From Pedobacter xixiisoli (GTDB taxonomy: Bacteria; Bacteroidota; Bacteroidia; Sphingobacteriales; Sphingobacteriaceae), in NCBI RefSeq assembly GCF_900215335.1, contig NZ_OCMT01000003.1, positions 372,001 through 436,000 of the forward strand: DNA of 64,000 nt, read 5' to 3'. Position numbers and translations under genes: made by a program. Shown here one piece after another: positions 62,763 to 64,000 of this stretch. The first letter of the stretch is position 1. Every line of letters begins with the position of its first letter. Below the pieces are notes generated by a model that was given only the letters and a program-made list of their open reading frames with translations, did not search any database and was not told the DNA's origin.

Positions 62763-64000
62763 ATGGCTAAAATTATATCCTATTGCTACACTTTTCTTAT
62801 ATTTTTAGGCTTTGGTTTTTTAAGCTTAGCTGTCCATGCTCAAAAAGTAGTAGCGATACAAGATAAGGTCGAACAACATATTTTCAACTTTTCGGAGATT
62901 GAAGTGCTGGAAGACCAAAAAAATCAGTTTAGCTTCGATGAAATTAGCAGTGCTGCTTTTTCGCCCCAGTTTAAGGCTAGCTTAAAAAGTACTCCTCAAA
63001 CTACAAATTTCAATACCACTTATTGGTTTAGAATTAAAATTAAGCATAATAGTGAAGCCGGAAATCGTTTTTTGCTAGAGCTTTTTGATCAAACTATAGA
63101 CCATCTTACTGTTTATATTCCCAAAAGTAATGGAACTTACGAGGTAAAAGAACTCGGAGACCGCCTCCGTTTTAAAGAGCGGGACTTATCTCATAAGAAC
63201 TTCGAAATTTATATAGATAATGATGGTAACGAGGTTCAAACTTACTACTTCAAAATACAGTCTTCACAAATAGCAGATGTAATTATTGTATTGCGATCGG
63301 TAAATTGGTTTATATCCTATGCCTTAGATGAGTATTTCTATTTTGGCATTTTCTATGGTATGATTCTCGTTTTCAGTTTTTACAACCTGATCATGTATGT
63401 CGCCATAAGGCAAAAGCAATATTTGTTTTACGTACTGTATAATTTAAGCGTGGGTTTGTTCGAGATGAGTTCTGATGGTATCGCCTATCAATATCTTTGG
63501 CCAAACGCTCCTGATTGGAATCAGATTGCCTATGCCTTTTTTCTATATGCAACCAGTGTTTTTGCTTTGTTGTTTACTAGGGAGTTACTTTTTGTTAAAG
63601 CCAAAGCACCGATACTAAACCGGCTCATTATTGGGGTTATTACAGTTCGTTCCATCTTTTTTCTTTACTGCCTACTCTTTGACCAGGAGTTGTTCAGTTA
63701 TAAGTTCTTAGAGTTTGTACCGCTAACGGTTGCTTTTTTTACAGGTATTTATATTTTCAAAAGAGGATATCAGCCTGCTCGTTTCTTCGTGTTAGGCTAT
63801 AGCTTTTTGTTTTTTGGCTTTACGCTGAAGTTTTTAATTATGTTGGGCATATCGTGGTTAAATTTTGGTGTAATAACTTACTACAGCTTAAGTTTCTGCT
63901 TTGTGTTAGAAATGATCTTTTTGTCTTTTGCCATAGGCGATAAGGTGCGCATCCTTAAAAAGAAAAAAGACAAAGCGCAACGACAAATGATTCAGCAAAT
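62763..64000 (+). CDS. 7TM-DISM sensor protein (partial, C-terminus outside the window)
   Basis: An ATG at 62763 opens a frame that runs off the window (412 codons seen). Order of parts: signal peptide ending VHAQ (about 28), an extracytoplasmic 7TMR-DISMED2 domain (about 35-190, TTYWFRIKIKHNSE), and seven transmembrane helices (about 200-395, starting EYFYFGIFYGMILVFSFYN). The final visible part, KVRILKKKKDKAQRQMI, is the start of a coiled coil that normally leads to a histidine kinase, LytTR or cyclase output domain. The signal and output are unknown. Confidence 0.88.
   Translation, partial: MAKIISYCYTFLIFLGFGFLSLAVHAQKVVAIQDKVEQHIFNFSEIEVLEDQKNQFSFDEISSAAFSPQFKASLKSTPQTTNFNTTYWFRIKIKHNSEAGNRFLLELFDQTIDHLTVYIPKSNGTYEVKELGDRLRFKERDLSHKNFEIYIDNDGNEVQTYYFKIQSSQIADVIIVLRSVNWFISYALDEYFYFGIFYGMILVFSFYNLIMYVAIRQKQYLFYVLYNLSVGLFEMSSDGIAYQYLWPNAPDWNQIAYAFFLYATSVFALLFTRELLFVKAKAPILNRLIIGVITVRSIFFLYCLLFDQELFSYKFLEFVPLTVAFFTGIYIFKRGYQPARFFVLGYSFLFFGFTLKFLIMLGISWLNFGVITYYSLSFCFVLEMIFLSFAIGDKVRILKKKKDKAQRQMIQQ

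Overview
The window is a 64 kb stretch of ordinary chromosome from a member of the Bacteroidota, most likely family Sphingobacteriaceae and close to Pedobacter. Reasons: moderate-to-low GC; promoters of the Bacteroidota type (TAnnTTTG around -7, often TAACTTTG) with almost no Shine-Dalgarno sequences; a serine palmitoyltransferase very like the Sphingobacterium enzyme; bacillithiol-type redox proteins (YtxJ, YpdA); DUF5686, DUF4833 and PepSY-like proteins typical of the phylum; and many dispersed palindromic repeats between genes. I see no phage, IS transposase, CRISPR array, rRNA or tRNA gene.

Layout. 1-8 kb: the start of a pseudouridine-synthase-like gene (cut by the window edge), a lytic transglycosylase, a PaaE-like ferredoxin reductase, a pirin, a SulP transporter, FabV enoyl reductase and a PepSY-like lipoprotein. 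8.6-14.6 kb: uvrA, a YiaA-like membrane protein, the NAD(P)HX repair enzyme nnr and lipA. 15.4-20.2 kb: a lipoprotein, a TPR histidine kinase, DUF4256 and YdeI-like proteins. 20.3-32.2 kb: a minus-strand block that together encodes almost a whole predicted route to inositol sphingolipids. 32.8-44.4 kb: AraC regulator, OsmC, mqo, ytxJ, ribH, recF/DUF721, two FKBP isomerases, ndk, nrnA and tatD. 44.8-52.8 kb: asparaginase, an MBL-rhodanese protein and ypdA, the putrescine genes aguB/aguA split by a small mobile-looking four-helix-bundle element, a decayed GIY-YIG gene between two copies of a repeat, and fabG. 53.4-64 kb: L,D-transpeptidase, a VWA-like protein with a TRIC channel, DivIC, enolase, a probable small RNA, a YeeE/YedE pair with an SDR, and the start of a 7TM-DISM sensor.

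The most coherent system is the lipid block. Serine palmitoyltransferase makes the sphingoid base; a GNAT-fold protein and an NAD-dependent epimerase-like protein directly after it are candidates for ceramide synthase and ceramide reductase. Myo-inositol-3-phosphate synthase, a CDP-alcohol phosphotransferase, a PgpA-type phosphatase and an Aur1-like PAP2 protein would make inositol phosphate, phosphatidylinositol phosphate, phosphatidylinositol and finally inositol phosphorylceramide. A fatty acid hydroxylase, a GtrA protein and a DUF5686 outer-membrane-barrel candidate sit in the same run and may modify or export the lipid. A terminator (27371-27402) and a promoter (27200-27207) divide the block into two transcription units.

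Other signals worth attention are a predicted ~240-nt minus-strand RNA upstream of eno, leaderless-looking promoters (lipA, tatD, divIC), and several dispersed repeat families that sit right against gene ends.
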